Source: Actinomycetota bacterium (GTDB taxonomy: Bacteria; Actinomycetota; AC-67). From it: a stretch of 38,957 nt of DNA. The position numbers were made by a program, and so were the translations under genes. Shown in pieces: positions 30,671-38,442 of the stretch; position 1 is the stretch's first letter; every line of letters starts with the position of its first letter. The stretch is from NCBI GenBank assembly GCA_040905475.1, contig JBBDRM010000060.1:1-38957 (forward strand). Reading direction: 5' to 3'. The notes under the pieces were generated by a model, which was not told the DNA's origin, searched no databases, and saw nothing but the letters and a program-made list of their open reading frames with translations.

Positions 30671-32386
30671 ATGACAGCCGACGTCGAGATCGTTCATCCC
30701 GCGCCCGGCTCGGTCCGGCGAGCCGGCCACGCGGCGCTCCGTCTCGCGAACGCGACCCTCGCCGGATGGCGGCTCCCGGTCCTCATTACTCTGGCCGCGG
30801 CCGCGGTCCGTTTCGTTCGGCTCGACCATCCGCCGACGATCGTCCCGCTGGACGAGACCTACTACGCGCCGAACTCGTACGGCTACCTCTGTCACGGCGC
30901 CGACATGGGCTTCAAGGAAACCTCGGTGCCCCCCAGCTGCGACGCTCTCGAGCCCGTCTTCGTCGTCCATCCGCCCGCGGCGAAGCTGCTCATGGCGATC
31001 GGGATCCGGATATTCGGCTACGACGCCTTCGGGTGGCGCTCGGCGTCGGCGCTCTTCGGCTCGCTGTCGGTTCTCGTGATCTATCTGATCGCGCTGCGGC
31101 TGTGGAACTCGCGCTGGCTCGCGGCCGCCGCGGCCGTGCTCCTGGGTGTCGAAGGATTGCAGCTGGTCCAGTCGAGGCTGGCCATGCTCGACATCTTCAT
31201 GTCGTTCTTCATCCTCCTGGGCGTCTGGCTGTTGCTCGAGGATCGAGCGCGAGCTCCGGGGCGGGCCGGGCCGCGCTGGTGGCGCCTGGCGTCGGGTATC
31301 GCGTTCGGGCTCGCGGTTTCTTCGAAGTGGTCGGCCGCCCCGTTGCTGCCTGTTGCATTCGCCGTGGGCCTCGCATGGGAGGTCGTGCGGCTGCGCCCCG
31401 CGCCCACGCCGACGCCCGAGGCCCTACCCGCCGAGGATGAAGCCGAGGCGTTACCGATCGAAGGGGGAGAAGCGGGCGTTTCCCAGCCGATGCCGCGCCG
31501 GCCCCGGCGTGACTCGCTCCTGTTCCAGGCCGCGGCGCTCGCGGTGACGTTCGGGTTGCTGCCGGTGCTCGTCTACATCGGGACGTACACCCCGTGGTTC
31601 CTGTCGACCAAGCGATACATCCCGCCGCTCTGTCACAACACGCTGAGCCAGGAGCTCCCCGCAACCGCTCCGTTGCCGAGCGGGGGCCGGGTCGTCGCGA
31701 CACCACAGCCTGGGATCGTCCGCGTCGAACGTTCGGTCCCGAAAGCGGGCATGGACCTCTGGTTGTGCAACCAGAGAGAGATCTTCAACTACCACAAGAA
31801 CCTCAAGTCGACCAACGCCGACGGCAAACCGATCCATCCCTACATGTCGAAGGCGTGGAGCTGGCCGTGGATCTCGCGCCCGGCCGCGCACTACTACACG
31901 GCGATCTGCGTGCCGAGCGGCGCGCCGCAACCGTGCCCCGCCGGCGAGATCGCGCAGAACGAGGAGATCCTCGGGCTTCCCAATCCGCTGATCTGGTTGG
32001 TTGGGTTCTTCCTCGCGCTCCCGCTCTGCGCGTGGTGGATGGTGGTCCGGCGCGACGACGTGGCGGCATTGCTGCTCGTGCTGTTCCTGCCGCTGGTCTT
32101 ACCGTGGTTCCTGACGACGCGGCCGCTGTTCATGTTCTACATGACGCCCGCGGTGCCGCTGCTCGTTCTGATGCTCGTGCACGTGATGAAGGTCTGGCGA
32201 CTTCGCCTCACCGCGGTCGCGTTCGTGGCGCTCGCCGTCGGCGCGTTCATCTACTTCTATCCGGTGCTGGCCGCCTACCCGTTGCCGCCGCAAGGGATCT
32301 TCGGCTGGGAGAGCCGCATCTGGTTCGGCCACGTCCTCAAAGGCGACTGCACGGCCGAGGGCATCAAGCTGCTCTGCTGGATCTAA
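30671..32386 (+). CDS. Dolichyl/polyprenyl-phosphate-mannose protein mannosyltransferase (GT39)
   Basis: A 571-residue polytopic membrane protein. The first outer loop carries the catalytic Asp61-Glu62 in LDETYYAPNSYGY, typical of PMT enzymes, followed by VVHPPAAKLLMAIG. About ten to eleven membrane segments follow, including those at about 38-50, 133-160, 285-300 and 440-470. A proline-rich cytoplasmic loop (about 245-270) and an outer loop with CHN and KSTNADGKPIHPYMSKAWSW are visible. Family members transfer mannose from polyprenyl-phosphate-mannose to Ser/Thr of exported proteins. The RpfB-like and PPIase products in this window are possible clients, by inference only. Confidence 0.92.
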   Translation: MTADVEIVHPAPGSVRRAGHAALRLANATLAGWRLPVLITLAAAAVRFVRLDHPPTIVPLDETYYAPNSYGYLCHGADMGFKETSVPPSCDALEPVFVVHPPAAKLLMAIGIRIFGYDAFGWRSASALFGSLSVLVIYLIALRLWNSRWLAAAAAVLLGVEGLQLVQSRLAMLDIFMSFFILLGVWLLLEDRARAPGRAGPRWWRLASGIAFGLAVSSKWSAAPLLPVAFAVGLAWEVVRLRPAPTPTPEALPAEDEAEALPIEGGEAGVSQPMPRRPRRDSLLFQAAALAVTFGLLPVLVYIGTYTPWFLSTKRYIPPLCHNTLSQELPATAPLPSGGRVVATPQPGIVRVERSVPKAGMDLWLCNQREIFNYHKNLKSTNADGKPIHPYMSKAWSWPWISRPAAHYYTAICVPSGAPQPCPAGEIAQNEEILGLPNPLIWLVGFFLALPLCAWWMVVRRDDVAALLLVLFLPLVLPWFLTTRPLFMFYMTPAVPLLVLMLVHVMKVWRLRLTAVAFVALAVGAFIYFYPVLAAYPLPPQGIFGWESRIWFGHVLKGDCTAEGIKLLCWI

Positions 32387-32640
32387 CCGGGCTGGCCCTT
32401 CTTGCGGCGCACGCGCGCGGCGGTCTCCTTGGCTTTCCGCTTGGCCATGTCGAGCATGCGGCGGGCCCACATGTATTCGGTTCCGAGGACCGCGAGGCCC
32501 GCGATGATGATGAGCATCCCGGGCCCGGGAAGAACGAGGAGCACCATCCCGCCGAGGACCAGCACGAAACCGATTATCGTGATCGCAACGCGTTTGGAGT
32601 TGCGTCCGACCCAGCGGATCATCCCTCGCGCGGTCGCCAC
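32383..32640 (-). CDS. PGPGW-type small membrane protein
   Basis: An 85-residue protein with two hydrophobic segments around the LPGPG motif: AITIIGFVLVLGGMVLLVLPGPGMLIIIAGLAVLGTEYMWA. This is the PGPGW family signature. A basic C-terminal tail (KRKAKETAARVRRKKGQPG) would be cytoplasmic. Function is unknown. The ATG faces away from the SDR gene and the stop overlaps that of the convergent mannosyltransferase by 4 bases. Confidence 0.88.
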   Translation of the reverse strand: MATARGMIRWVGRNSKRVAITIIGFVLVLGGMVLLVLPGPGMLIIIAGLAVLGTEYMWARRMLDMAKRKAKETAARVRRKKGQPG

Positions 32641-32706
32641 CCGGCCCCCTTCGAATCCGTTGCAGGAGGATACCAGCCACCCCGGACATCCCGGGAGGGG
32701 AATGCG

Positions 32707-32712
32707 TACACT
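32707..32712 (+). promoter_or_regulatory. -10 element of the SDR gene (leaderless-type)
   Basis: TACACT ends 8 bases before the SDR ATG, and the bases between (TCGCGCCG) hold no Shine-Dalgarno. Confidence 0.45.
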
Positions 32713-32720
32713 TCGCGCCG

Positions 32721-33485
32721 ATGAACATCCAGGGGAAAGGCGCGCTGGTCACCGGGGGAGCATCGGGTCTCGGCCGGGCGACCGCCGAAGCGCTTCACGC
32801 AGCCGGCGCGGGGGTCGTGATCATGGACCTCCCCCATTCTCAAGGCGAGGCGTTCGCGAAGGAGCTCGGCGACCGAGCGCGCTTCGCACCCACGGACGTC
32901 ACCGATACCGAGCAGGTGACCGCCGCGGTCGCGACGGCCGTCGCGGCATTCGGAGGGGTGCACATCGTGGTGAATTGCGCGGGCATCGGGTGGGCGCAGC
33001 GGACCGTCGACCGCACCGGCCCGCACGACCTGGGCGCCTTCGAGACGGTGGTTCGCATCAACCTGGTCGGAACGTTCAACGTGATCCGCCTCGCCGCCGC
33101 GCAGATCGTCCAACAGGAACCCGACGGCGAGGAGCGGGGTGTGATCGTCAACACCGCGAGCGCCGCGGCGTTCGACGGCCAGATCGGCCAAGCCGCGTAC
33201 GCGTCCTCGAAAGGTGGGGTCGTGTCGATGACCTTGGTCGTTGCGCGCGATCTCGCCGCGCGACTGATCCGCTGCTGCACGATCGCGCCGGGGACCTTCG
33301 ACACGCCGATGCTTGCGATGCTTCCGGACGAGCAGCGACAAGCCCTCGCCGCACAGATCCCGCACCCCAGCCGCCTCGGAAAGCCGTCCGAGTTCGCGGC
33401 GCTCGTTCGTCACATCGTGGAGAACCCGGTCCTGAACGGGGAAACGATCCGGCTCGACGGGGCGTTGCGGATGCCCCCGAGGTGA
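32721..33485 (+). CDS. SDR-family dehydrogenase, 3-hydroxyacyl-CoA dehydrogenase-like
   Basis: A 254-residue classical short-chain dehydrogenase. The cofactor loop is TGGASGLG (11-18), followed by Asp36 in VVIMDLP, indicating preference for NAD. NCAGIG (85-90), Asn114, catalytic Ser147, Tyr160 and Lys164 are in place. The insert around GWAQRTVDRTGPHDLGAFETVVRINLVGTFN resembles human HSD17B10/type 2 3-hydroxyacyl-CoA dehydrogenases, so beta-oxidation of fatty or branched acyl-CoA is likely. The gene stands alone with its own promoter and is followed on the same strand by the nucleotide cyclase. Confidence 0.93.
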   Translation: MNIQGKGALVTGGASGLGRATAEALHAAGAGVVIMDLPHSQGEAFAKELGDRARFAPTDVTDTEQVTAAVATAVAAFGGVHIVVNCAGIGWAQRTVDRTGPHDLGAFETVVRINLVGTFNVIRLAAAQIVQQEPDGEERGVIVNTASAAAFDGQIGQAAYASSKGGVVSMTLVVARDLAARLIRCCTIAPGTFDTPMLAMLPDEQRQALAAQIPHPSRLGKPSEFAALVRHIVENPVLNGETIRLDGALRMPPR

Positions 33486-33609
33486 GCCCCGCGAAGCGCG
33501 CGGCAACAGACACGCGCGCACGTACGAACGCAAAGAGAAACAACCCGAAACGAACGAGCGCACGAACCAAGCATGTACGAACGCACAAACCCCCCGGAGC
33601 GCGGGTTGC

Positions 33610-33615
33610 TAACAT
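33610..33615 (+). promoter_or_regulatory. -10 element of the nucleotide cyclase (leaderless-type)
   Basis: TAACAT ends exactly 10 bases before the ATG at 33626, the same spacing as for the protease, metG and the P1 peptidase. No Shine-Dalgarno is present. Confidence 0.4.
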
Positions 33616-33625
33616 CGGCAAGCAG

Positions 33626-34258
33626 ATGCCTGCTCCGAGCAAGCGTGCTCGCAGGCCCCGGTTGTTGCGCACGACGCCGCTGGCCCTCGCTTCGCGACTC
33701 CTCGATCTTGGAACCGCTCACCGTAAGGTCCTCGAGCGCCTCGCACAGCGCGGCACGATCACGATCCTGTTCACCGACATCGCGAACTTCACCGCGGCGA
33801 CCGAGTCGGGAGGGGAGCGCGCTGCGATGGGCCTCCTCGACACGCACGACGCGACGGTCATCCCGGCGATCGCACGGAACCGCGGCCGGGTCGTGAAGAA
33901 CGTCGGCGATGGGATCATGGCGGCGTTCCGCGATCCGTCGGACGCGGTCGCGGCGGCCGCGGCGATCATCGAGCGCACGGCCGGCGACCGTCGGCCGCTG
34001 GCGCTGCGGATCGGCCTCGACACCGGTCGTCCCACCCGACGGGGAGAGGACTACATCGGGCACACGGTTAACCTCGCGGCGCGGCTCGTGAAGCGTGCGC
34101 GGCCGGGGGAGGCGCTGGTGACGGACGCCGTTTACAAGGCCGCGAAGGAGACGGACGGCGTCGTGTGGCGCGAGCGCGGCCGACCCGCTCTCAAAGGCGT
34201 GAAGAAGCCGCCGGCGACCTGGCGCCTCAGCGTGACGCGCTCACGGAAAGCGTCGTAG
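33626..34258 (+). CDS. Class III adenylate/guanylate cyclase-domain protein
   Basis: About 210 residues. After a basic N-terminal stretch the cyclase homology domain begins ITILFTDIANFTAATE, with metal-binding Asp51 and Asp95 (KNVGDGIMAAF) and Lys91. In YIGHTVNLAARL the transition-state Asn149 and Arg153 are kept, but the substrate-specifying Asp of the usual GDxVN is His146. It may prefer another nucleotide or be weakly active. An alternative GTG at 33482 overlaps the SDR stop as GTGA and adds 48 very basic residues (KRAATDTRARTNAKRNNPKR). The promoter at 33610 favours the shorter form. The 3' end overlaps the convergent MFS gene by 32 bases. Confidence 0.85.
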   Translation: MPAPSKRARRPRLLRTTPLALASRLLDLGTAHRKVLERLAQRGTITILFTDIANFTAATESGGERAAMGLLDTHDATVIPAIARNRGRVVKNVGDGIMAAFRDPSDAVAAAAAIIERTAGDRRPLALRIGLDTGRPTRRGEDYIGHTVNLAARLVKRARPGEALVTDAVYKAAKETDGVVWRERGRPALKGVKKPPATWRLSVTRSRKAS

Positions 34259-35501
34259 CCTCGCCGCTCGGCGCGGATACACGCTCCGGGTTCATGTCGC
34301 GGATCGCCGATGACAGCCAGATGGTTGCGGCCGCAGCAACGTAGGCCGATCCGACGACGATCACGTTGATCCTCAGGCTCACGTGGTCGAGGACGAAACC
34401 CCCGACCAGCACGCCCAATGGCATCGCCATCCACGCGACCCCACCGAGCGCGCTGAGGACGCGCCCCCGCAAGCCGATGGGGATCCGCTCGTAAGCCACC
34501 GTGTCGATCAGCGGATTGACCGGCCCCGACGCGGTGCCGGCGAGGAAGGCGAACACCATCAGGACCCCGAGCGACGGGAACATCGCCAGCGCGGGATACT
34601 TGATCGTGAACGCGAGGAAACACCACCCGAAGAGACGGTGGCGGACGAACCTCCTCCCGATCCTCGCGTAGAGGATCGCCCCGAACATCGAACCCGCGCC
34701 GAACGCGCCGATCACCGCTCCCAGGCTCACGGCGGTGCCGTACACCCGGGCCGCATAGACGATCAGCAGTACCGAGGTCCATGCGTCGAGGAAATTCGTC
34801 GCGACGAGCAACTTCGCGATCGCCGCGAGCGGGCGGTCACGCCGGAGGAACGCGAACCCTTCCTTGATCTCCCCGAGATAACGCGAGCCGGGGACCCGGG
34901 ACGGCCGCGCATGGCTCGGCACGGCCAGCAGCACTACCAGGGCCGATACCGCGAACGTGGCCGCGTCGATCCACAGGACGGCGATCGGCCCGCCGAGCGC
35001 GATCAGAACGCCCGCGAGCGGAGCCCCGGCGAGGCGTGAGCCACGTTCAACCGTCGCCGTGACGCCGGTCGCACGCTCGAGGGGCCAGCCGGCGCGATCC
35101 GCGAGCGTCGGGACGAGCGCGGATCGAGCGCTCATCCCCGGCGTGTCGAGCAGCGCGCCGAAGAAGACCAACGCGACGAGCGCCGGGAACGAGAGATGTC
35201 CGATCGAGTGCAACAGCGGGATCATCGCGACGGTCGCGCCGCTCATCACGTCGGCCAAGATGCTCATCCGCTTCGAGCCGAGCCGGTCGACGAGCGCGCC
35301 TCCCAGGAAGCTCGCGAGCACGACCGGCAGGAAGCTGAAGAACGCGACGGTACCCGTCTTCGACGCGCTGCCGGTGGTCTGCAGAACGAACCACGGGATC
35401 GCCGTGAGCGCCATCACGTTCCCGGTCAGAGACACGCCGTTCGCGACATAGAGAGCCGCGAGCGGGCGCGAGGAAGACTTCGCCGACGTTTCGAGGGTCA
35501 T
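34227..35501 (-). CDS. MFS transporter
   Basis: A 424-residue major facilitator with about 12 hydrophobic segments, resembling the EntS-type (MFS_3) drug or siderophore exporters. It has NGVSLTGNVMALTAIPWFVLQ near the start and the loop GALVDRLGSKRMS between segments 2 and 3, matching the MFS signature. A second, related RRFVRHRL loop is in the C-terminal half. Its start overlaps the ArsR-type regulator stop by 4 bases, so the regulator probably controls it; efflux of the regulator's ligand is the simplest reading. The last ~10 codons overlap the convergent cyclase. Confidence 0.9.
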   Translation of the reverse strand: MTLETSAKSSSRPLAALYVANGVSLTGNVMALTAIPWFVLQTTGSASKTGTVAFFSFLPVVLASFLGGALVDRLGSKRMSILADVMSGATVAMIPLLHSIGHLSFPALVALVFFGALLDTPGMSARSALVPTLADRAGWPLERATGVTATVERGSRLAGAPLAGVLIALGGPIAVLWIDAATFAVSALVVLLAVPSHARPSRVPGSRYLGEIKEGFAFLRRDRPLAAIAKLLVATNFLDAWTSVLLIVYAARVYGTAVSLGAVIGAFGAGSMFGAILYARIGRRFVRHRLFGWCFLAFTIKYPALAMFPSLGVLMVFAFLAGTASGPVNPLIDTVAYERIPIGLRGRVLSALGGVAWMAMPLGVLVGGFVLDHVSLRINVIVVGSAYVAAAATIWLSSAIRDMNPERVSAPSGEATTLSVSASR

Positions 35502-36073
35502 GCCGAACCCCGTCCTCCGGGGAATGCGTACAGGATCACGTCCGCGCTTCCGGCACCTGGGGTCGGCTCACGCCGGCGCCACCGCTCGATGACCTCCCAC
35601 ATCTCGGAGGTCATCTGTTTCAGTTCGGCGGGCGTGAGGGTGAGGCGTACGTCGCTCATCTCCGACGCAGCGAGCCATTCCTCGTCCCAGTTATGCGCAT
35701 GCTCGTAGAACTGCTCGATGCGAGCCACGTGCCGCCGGAAGATCTCGCGCTGCAGGACGGCGACGGCGTCGAGACGCTCCGGGGTGTCGAGGAAATCCGT
35801 CATCGACCACGAGGTGAAATCGTGCGAGGCCTTCCACCAGGTCTCGCGCCGGTCTTTCGCTAGCTCGGGGGCTTGCTCGATGAAGCCGTGCTCGGCGAGT
35901 TGGCGGAGGTGATAGCTGACCAGCGGGATGGCCTCGTCGACCGCAGAGGCGAGCGTCGTTACGGTGGCGGGCCCATCCGTCCGGAGCGCTCCCAGAAGCC
36001 GCAGGCGGAGCGGATGCGCGAGTGCCCTCAGGGTACGAGGGTCGTCGAGCTTCTTTACCTTGGCCGCGTCCAT
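35498..36073 (-). CDS. ArsR-like winged-helix transcriptional regulator
   Basis: A 191-residue protein from the ATG at 36073. The winged helix (about 10-80) reads LDDPRTLRALAHPLRLRLLGALR...VSYHLRQLAEHGFIEQ, the ArsR/HTH_20 pattern. There are no clustered cysteines or histidines for metal binding, so it is not a metal sensor of the SmtB/ArsR kind. The C-terminal half (about 85-191) is helical with TWWKASHDF and LTLTPAELKQMTSEMWEVIERW, as in regulators of this size that sense small organic molecules or do not bind metals. A longer frame starts 12 codons earlier but reads through the perfect TATAAT box. It is the first gene of an operon with the MFS transporter. Confidence 0.9.
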   Translation of the reverse strand: MDAAKVKKLDDPRTLRALAHPLRLRLLGALRTDGPATVTTLASAVDEAIPLVSYHLRQLAEHGFIEQAPELAKDRRETWWKASHDFTSWSMTDFLDTPERLDAVAVLQREIFRRHVARIEQFYEHAHNWDEEWLAASEMSDVRLTLTPAELKQMTSEMWEVIERWRRREPTPGAGSADVILYAFPGGRGSA

Positions 36074-36085
36074 ACCGGGCACGAT

Positions 36086-36119
36086 ATTATAAGAGTTAAT
36101 ATTGCGCAAGTAATGTTAA
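36086..36119. promoter_or_regulatory. ArsR-type promoter with palindromic operator
   Basis: On the minus strand a perfect TATAAT (36086-36091) lies 12 bases before the regulator ATG. Just upstream a 24-base imperfect palindrome (36096-36119) has half-sites TTAAnATTnC and GnAATnTTAA. This is the AT-richest spot in the window. It is well placed for auto-repression and for control of the divergent P1 peptidase. Confidence 0.65.
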
Positions 36120-36135
36120 ACAGGCTCTGAGCAGG

Positions 36136-36141
36136 TAGGAT
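36136..36141 (+). promoter_or_regulatory. -10 element of the P1 peptidase (leaderless-type)
   Basis: TAGGAT ends exactly 10 bases before the ATG at 36152, with no Shine-Dalgarno between. The ArsR palindrome lies 17 bases further upstream. Confidence 0.45.
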
Positions 36142-36151
36142 CCCAACGACC

Positions 36152-37063
36152 ATGGGCGTTACCTCGGAGCCTACGGACCGACTGAGCAGCGGCGTTCGCG
36201 TCGGGCACTGGACGGCAGCCTCCGGCGCGGGCGGCTGCACCGTCGTCCTTCCGCCGCCGGGGAACGTCTCGTCCTGCGACATCCGCGGATCGTCGCCGGG
36301 CTCACGTGAGCTCGCGACGCTCGACCCCGAACGCCAACGCACCGAGGTCCACGGGATCCTGCTCACCGGCGGCTCTGCGTTCGGTCTCGCGGCCGCCGAC
36401 GGCGTGATGCGATGGCTCGAGGAGCACGAGATCGGATTCAAGACGCCGATCGCCACGATCCCCATCGTGCCCGCGGCGGTGATCTTCGACCTGTCTGCCG
36501 GCGATCCCGCGTCGCGGCCGGGGCCCGACGCTGGTTACGCGGCGTGCGAGGAAGCCATCGAGCAGCCGGTCGCCACCGGGCTGGTCGGTGCCGGCACCGG
36601 CGCGACCGTCGGCAAGTGGGCAGGGCGGGAGTTCTTCGCGCCGGGCGGCCTGGGCATCGCGGCCGCGCGCGAGGGGGAGCTCGAGGTGCGCGCGCTGGCG
36701 GTCGTGAATCCGTTCGGGGACGTGGTCGGAGAGGACGGCGCGGTTCTCGCAGGGTCGTCGGCGCCGGATCCGCAGATGAGGCCTCCACCGGCAGATCCGC
36801 GCGTGGGCTGGAACACGGTGCTCGCGGTGGTGACGACCGTCGCGACGCTCGGACGTGGAGATGTTCGGTTCCTTGCGTCTCGCACGTCGGACGGGATCAC
36901 GCAAGCGATCCGGCCGGCGCACACGCGCTACGATGGCGACATCGCGTTCGCGGTGGCGATCCCGCCGGCCGAGGACGGCGCCACAGCGGCGGACCTCGAC
37001 GTTCTGGCTCTGCTCGCGACCACCGCCACCGCCGCGGCGATCCGCGCCGCCGTCGCGTCCTGA
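36152..37063 (+). CDS. P1 (S58/DmpA-like) family aminopeptidase
   Basis: A 303-residue member of the DmpA/BapA-type self-processing Ntn hydrolases, which cleave small N-terminal residues or beta-aminopeptides. Family features are VRVGHWT, GSSPGSRELATLDP, LTGGSAFGLAAADGVMRWLEE and GTGATVGKWAG. The self-cleavage site is VGWNTVLAVVTTVATL, with Thr222 as probable nucleophile after Asn221, and the C-terminal AHTRYDGDIAFAVA follows. It diverges from the ArsR-MFS operon and shares its operator region; joint regulation suggests linked uptake, efflux or breakdown of peptide-like compounds. The gene ends 6 bases from the end of the response regulator gene opposite. Confidence 0.9.
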   Translation: MGVTSEPTDRLSSGVRVGHWTAASGAGGCTVVLPPPGNVSSCDIRGSSPGSRELATLDPERQRTEVHGILLTGGSAFGLAAADGVMRWLEEHEIGFKTPIATIPIVPAAVIFDLSAGDPASRPGPDAGYAACEEAIEQPVATGLVGAGTGATVGKWAGREFFAPGGLGIAAAREGELEVRALAVVNPFGDVVGEDGAVLAGSSAPDPQMRPPPADPRVGWNTVLAVVTTVATLGRGDVRFLASRTSDGITQAIRPAHTRYDGDIAFAVAIPPAEDGATAADLDVLALLATTATAAAIRAAVAS

Positions 37064-37069
37064 ACGCGC

Positions 37070-37747
37070 TTACTCGACGAACTTGTAGCCGAGCCCGCGC
37101 ACCGTGACGATGTGACTCGGCTTGTGCGGGTCGCCCTCTACCTTTTCGCGCACGCGCTTGACGTGAACGTCGAGCGTCTTCGCGTCGCCGAAGTAGTCGG
37201 GCCCCCAGATCTCCTCGAGCAAGAACTGGCGGGTGACCAACCGGCCCTTGCGGAGCAGCAGCAGGTGCAACAGCGCGAACTCCTTCGGCGGGAGCGGAAC
37301 CAGGTCCCCGCGCACACGAACCTCGTGTCGCTCAGGATCGAGCACCACCGGCCCGCCGGTCACCACCTCTCCGTTCGCATCGGGCATCGCCATGCCGGCG
37401 CGCCGCAGCTGCGCCCGGACGCGCGACACAAGCTCGCGCATCGAGAACGGCTTCGTGACGTAATCGTCGGCGCCGAGCTCGAGCCCTGCCACCTTGTCGG
37501 CCTCGGCGTCTTTCGCGGTGAGCATGATGATCGGGACCGTCGACTCCTCGCGGATGAGCTTGCAGAGATCCAGACCGGACATCTCCGGGAGCATGAGGTC
37601 GAGGACGACGAGGCTTGGGCGCTCGGTGCGGAAGCGTTCGAGCCCGGCGTTGCCGTCCTGCGCGACCGTGACCCGAAAGCCTTCCCGCTCGAGGTTGTAC
37701 CGAACCGATTCCGCCAAGGATGCTTCGTCCTCGACGAGGAGGATCAT
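37070..37747 (-). CDS. OmpR/PhoB-family response regulator
   Basis: A 225-residue regulator. The receiver has the acidic Glu6-Asp7, phospho-acceptor Asp50 in LVVLDLMLP, Thr77 and Lys99 in VTKPF. The C-terminal winged helix (about 130-225) has LPPKEFALLHLLLLRKGRLVTR and KTLDVHVKRVREKVEGDP. It sits directly downstream of phoU with a 4-base overlap, so it is most likely the phosphate-starvation regulator of the PhoB/RegX3/PhoP type. No sensor kinase is in the window; it may lie elsewhere. The ATG overlaps the phoU stop. Confidence 0.93.
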   Translation of the reverse strand: MILLVEDEASLAESVRYNLEREGFRVTVAQDGNAGLERFRTERPSLVVLDLMLPEMSGLDLCKLIREESTVPIIMLTAKDAEADKVAGLELGADDYVTKPFSMRELVSRVRAQLRRAGMAMPDANGEVVTGGPVVLDPERHEVRVRGDLVPLPPKEFALLHLLLLRKGRLVTRQFLLEEIWGPDYFGDAKTLDVHVKRVREKVEGDPHKPSHIVTVRGLGYKFVE

Positions 37748-38442
37748 CCCGCTCCTTCGACTTCCGGGTGGGATGCGTCGGTGAACTCGCGGAACTGACC
37801 GGTGATCAAGAAGGCGACCTGTTCGGCGATGTCGACCGCGTGGTCACCGATCCGCTCCAGCTGACGTGAGACGACCATCATCCGGATCGCCCACTCGAGC
37901 ATCTGCGGATCCCACGCGCACGACGCCACTTCCCGATACATGCCCCTGTTCAGGCGATCGACGGGGTCGTCCATCTCGGGCAGCTTGAGGGCGAGCTCGA
38001 TGTCGCGGCGCGCGAGCGCGTCCATGGATGCCCGGAGCATCTGCCGGGCGATGTCGCCCATCTCGGTGAGGTGGGACAGGATCGTTTGGTTCACGGGCAG
38101 GCCGTGGACCACCTTGACGATCTTGGCGACGTTGACCGCCATGTCGCCGACCCGTTCCAGGTGCACGTTCGTGTGGAGGATCGCGGAGATCAGCCGCAGG
38201 TCGACCGCGACGGGCGTCTGAAGGGCGAGGAGCTCGAGCGTTCGCCGCTCCACCGCCATGTAGCGGTCGTCGAGATCGTCGTCTGAGGCGATCACGAGGT
38301 CAGCGGCGGCGAGGTCGTCGTGGGTCAACGATTCCATCGCTGCGGCGAGCATGCGCTCCCCCACCTCGCCCATCCCGAGCACATCGAGCTCGAGGCCATC
38401 GAGCTCTTCGTGGAAGTGCCGCTTCGCCGGCTCCGCCATCAA
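37744..38442 (-). CDS. phoU: Phosphate-signalling protein PhoU
   Basis: A 232-residue protein with two PhoU three-helix repeats, each with an E/DxxxD metal-binding run: [17 protein letters not shown] in the first and [20 protein letters not shown] in the second. PhoU links the Pst transporter to the PhoR-type kinase and silences the phosphate regulon when phosphate is ample. The ATG overlaps the pstB stop by 4 bases and the stop overlaps the regulator start, so all three are one operon. Confidence 0.96.
   Translation of the reverse strand: MMAEPAKRHFHEELDGLELDVLGMGEVGERMLAAAMESLTHDDLAAADLVIASDDDLDDRYMAVERRTLELLALQTPVAVDLRLISAILHTNVHLERVGDMAVNVAKIVKVVHGLPVNQTILSHLTEMGDIARQMLRASMDALARRDIELALKLPEMDDPVDRLNRGMYREVASCAWDPQMLEWAIRMMVVSRQLERIGDHAVDIAEQVAFLITGQFREFTDASHPEVEGAG

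Noticed and set aside
33486-33625. Very basic 48-residue extension as a separate DNA-binding protein
   Set aside because: The frame is continuous with the cyclase and has no stop; a leaderless-type promoter box at 33610 suggests that it is mostly upstream sequence.
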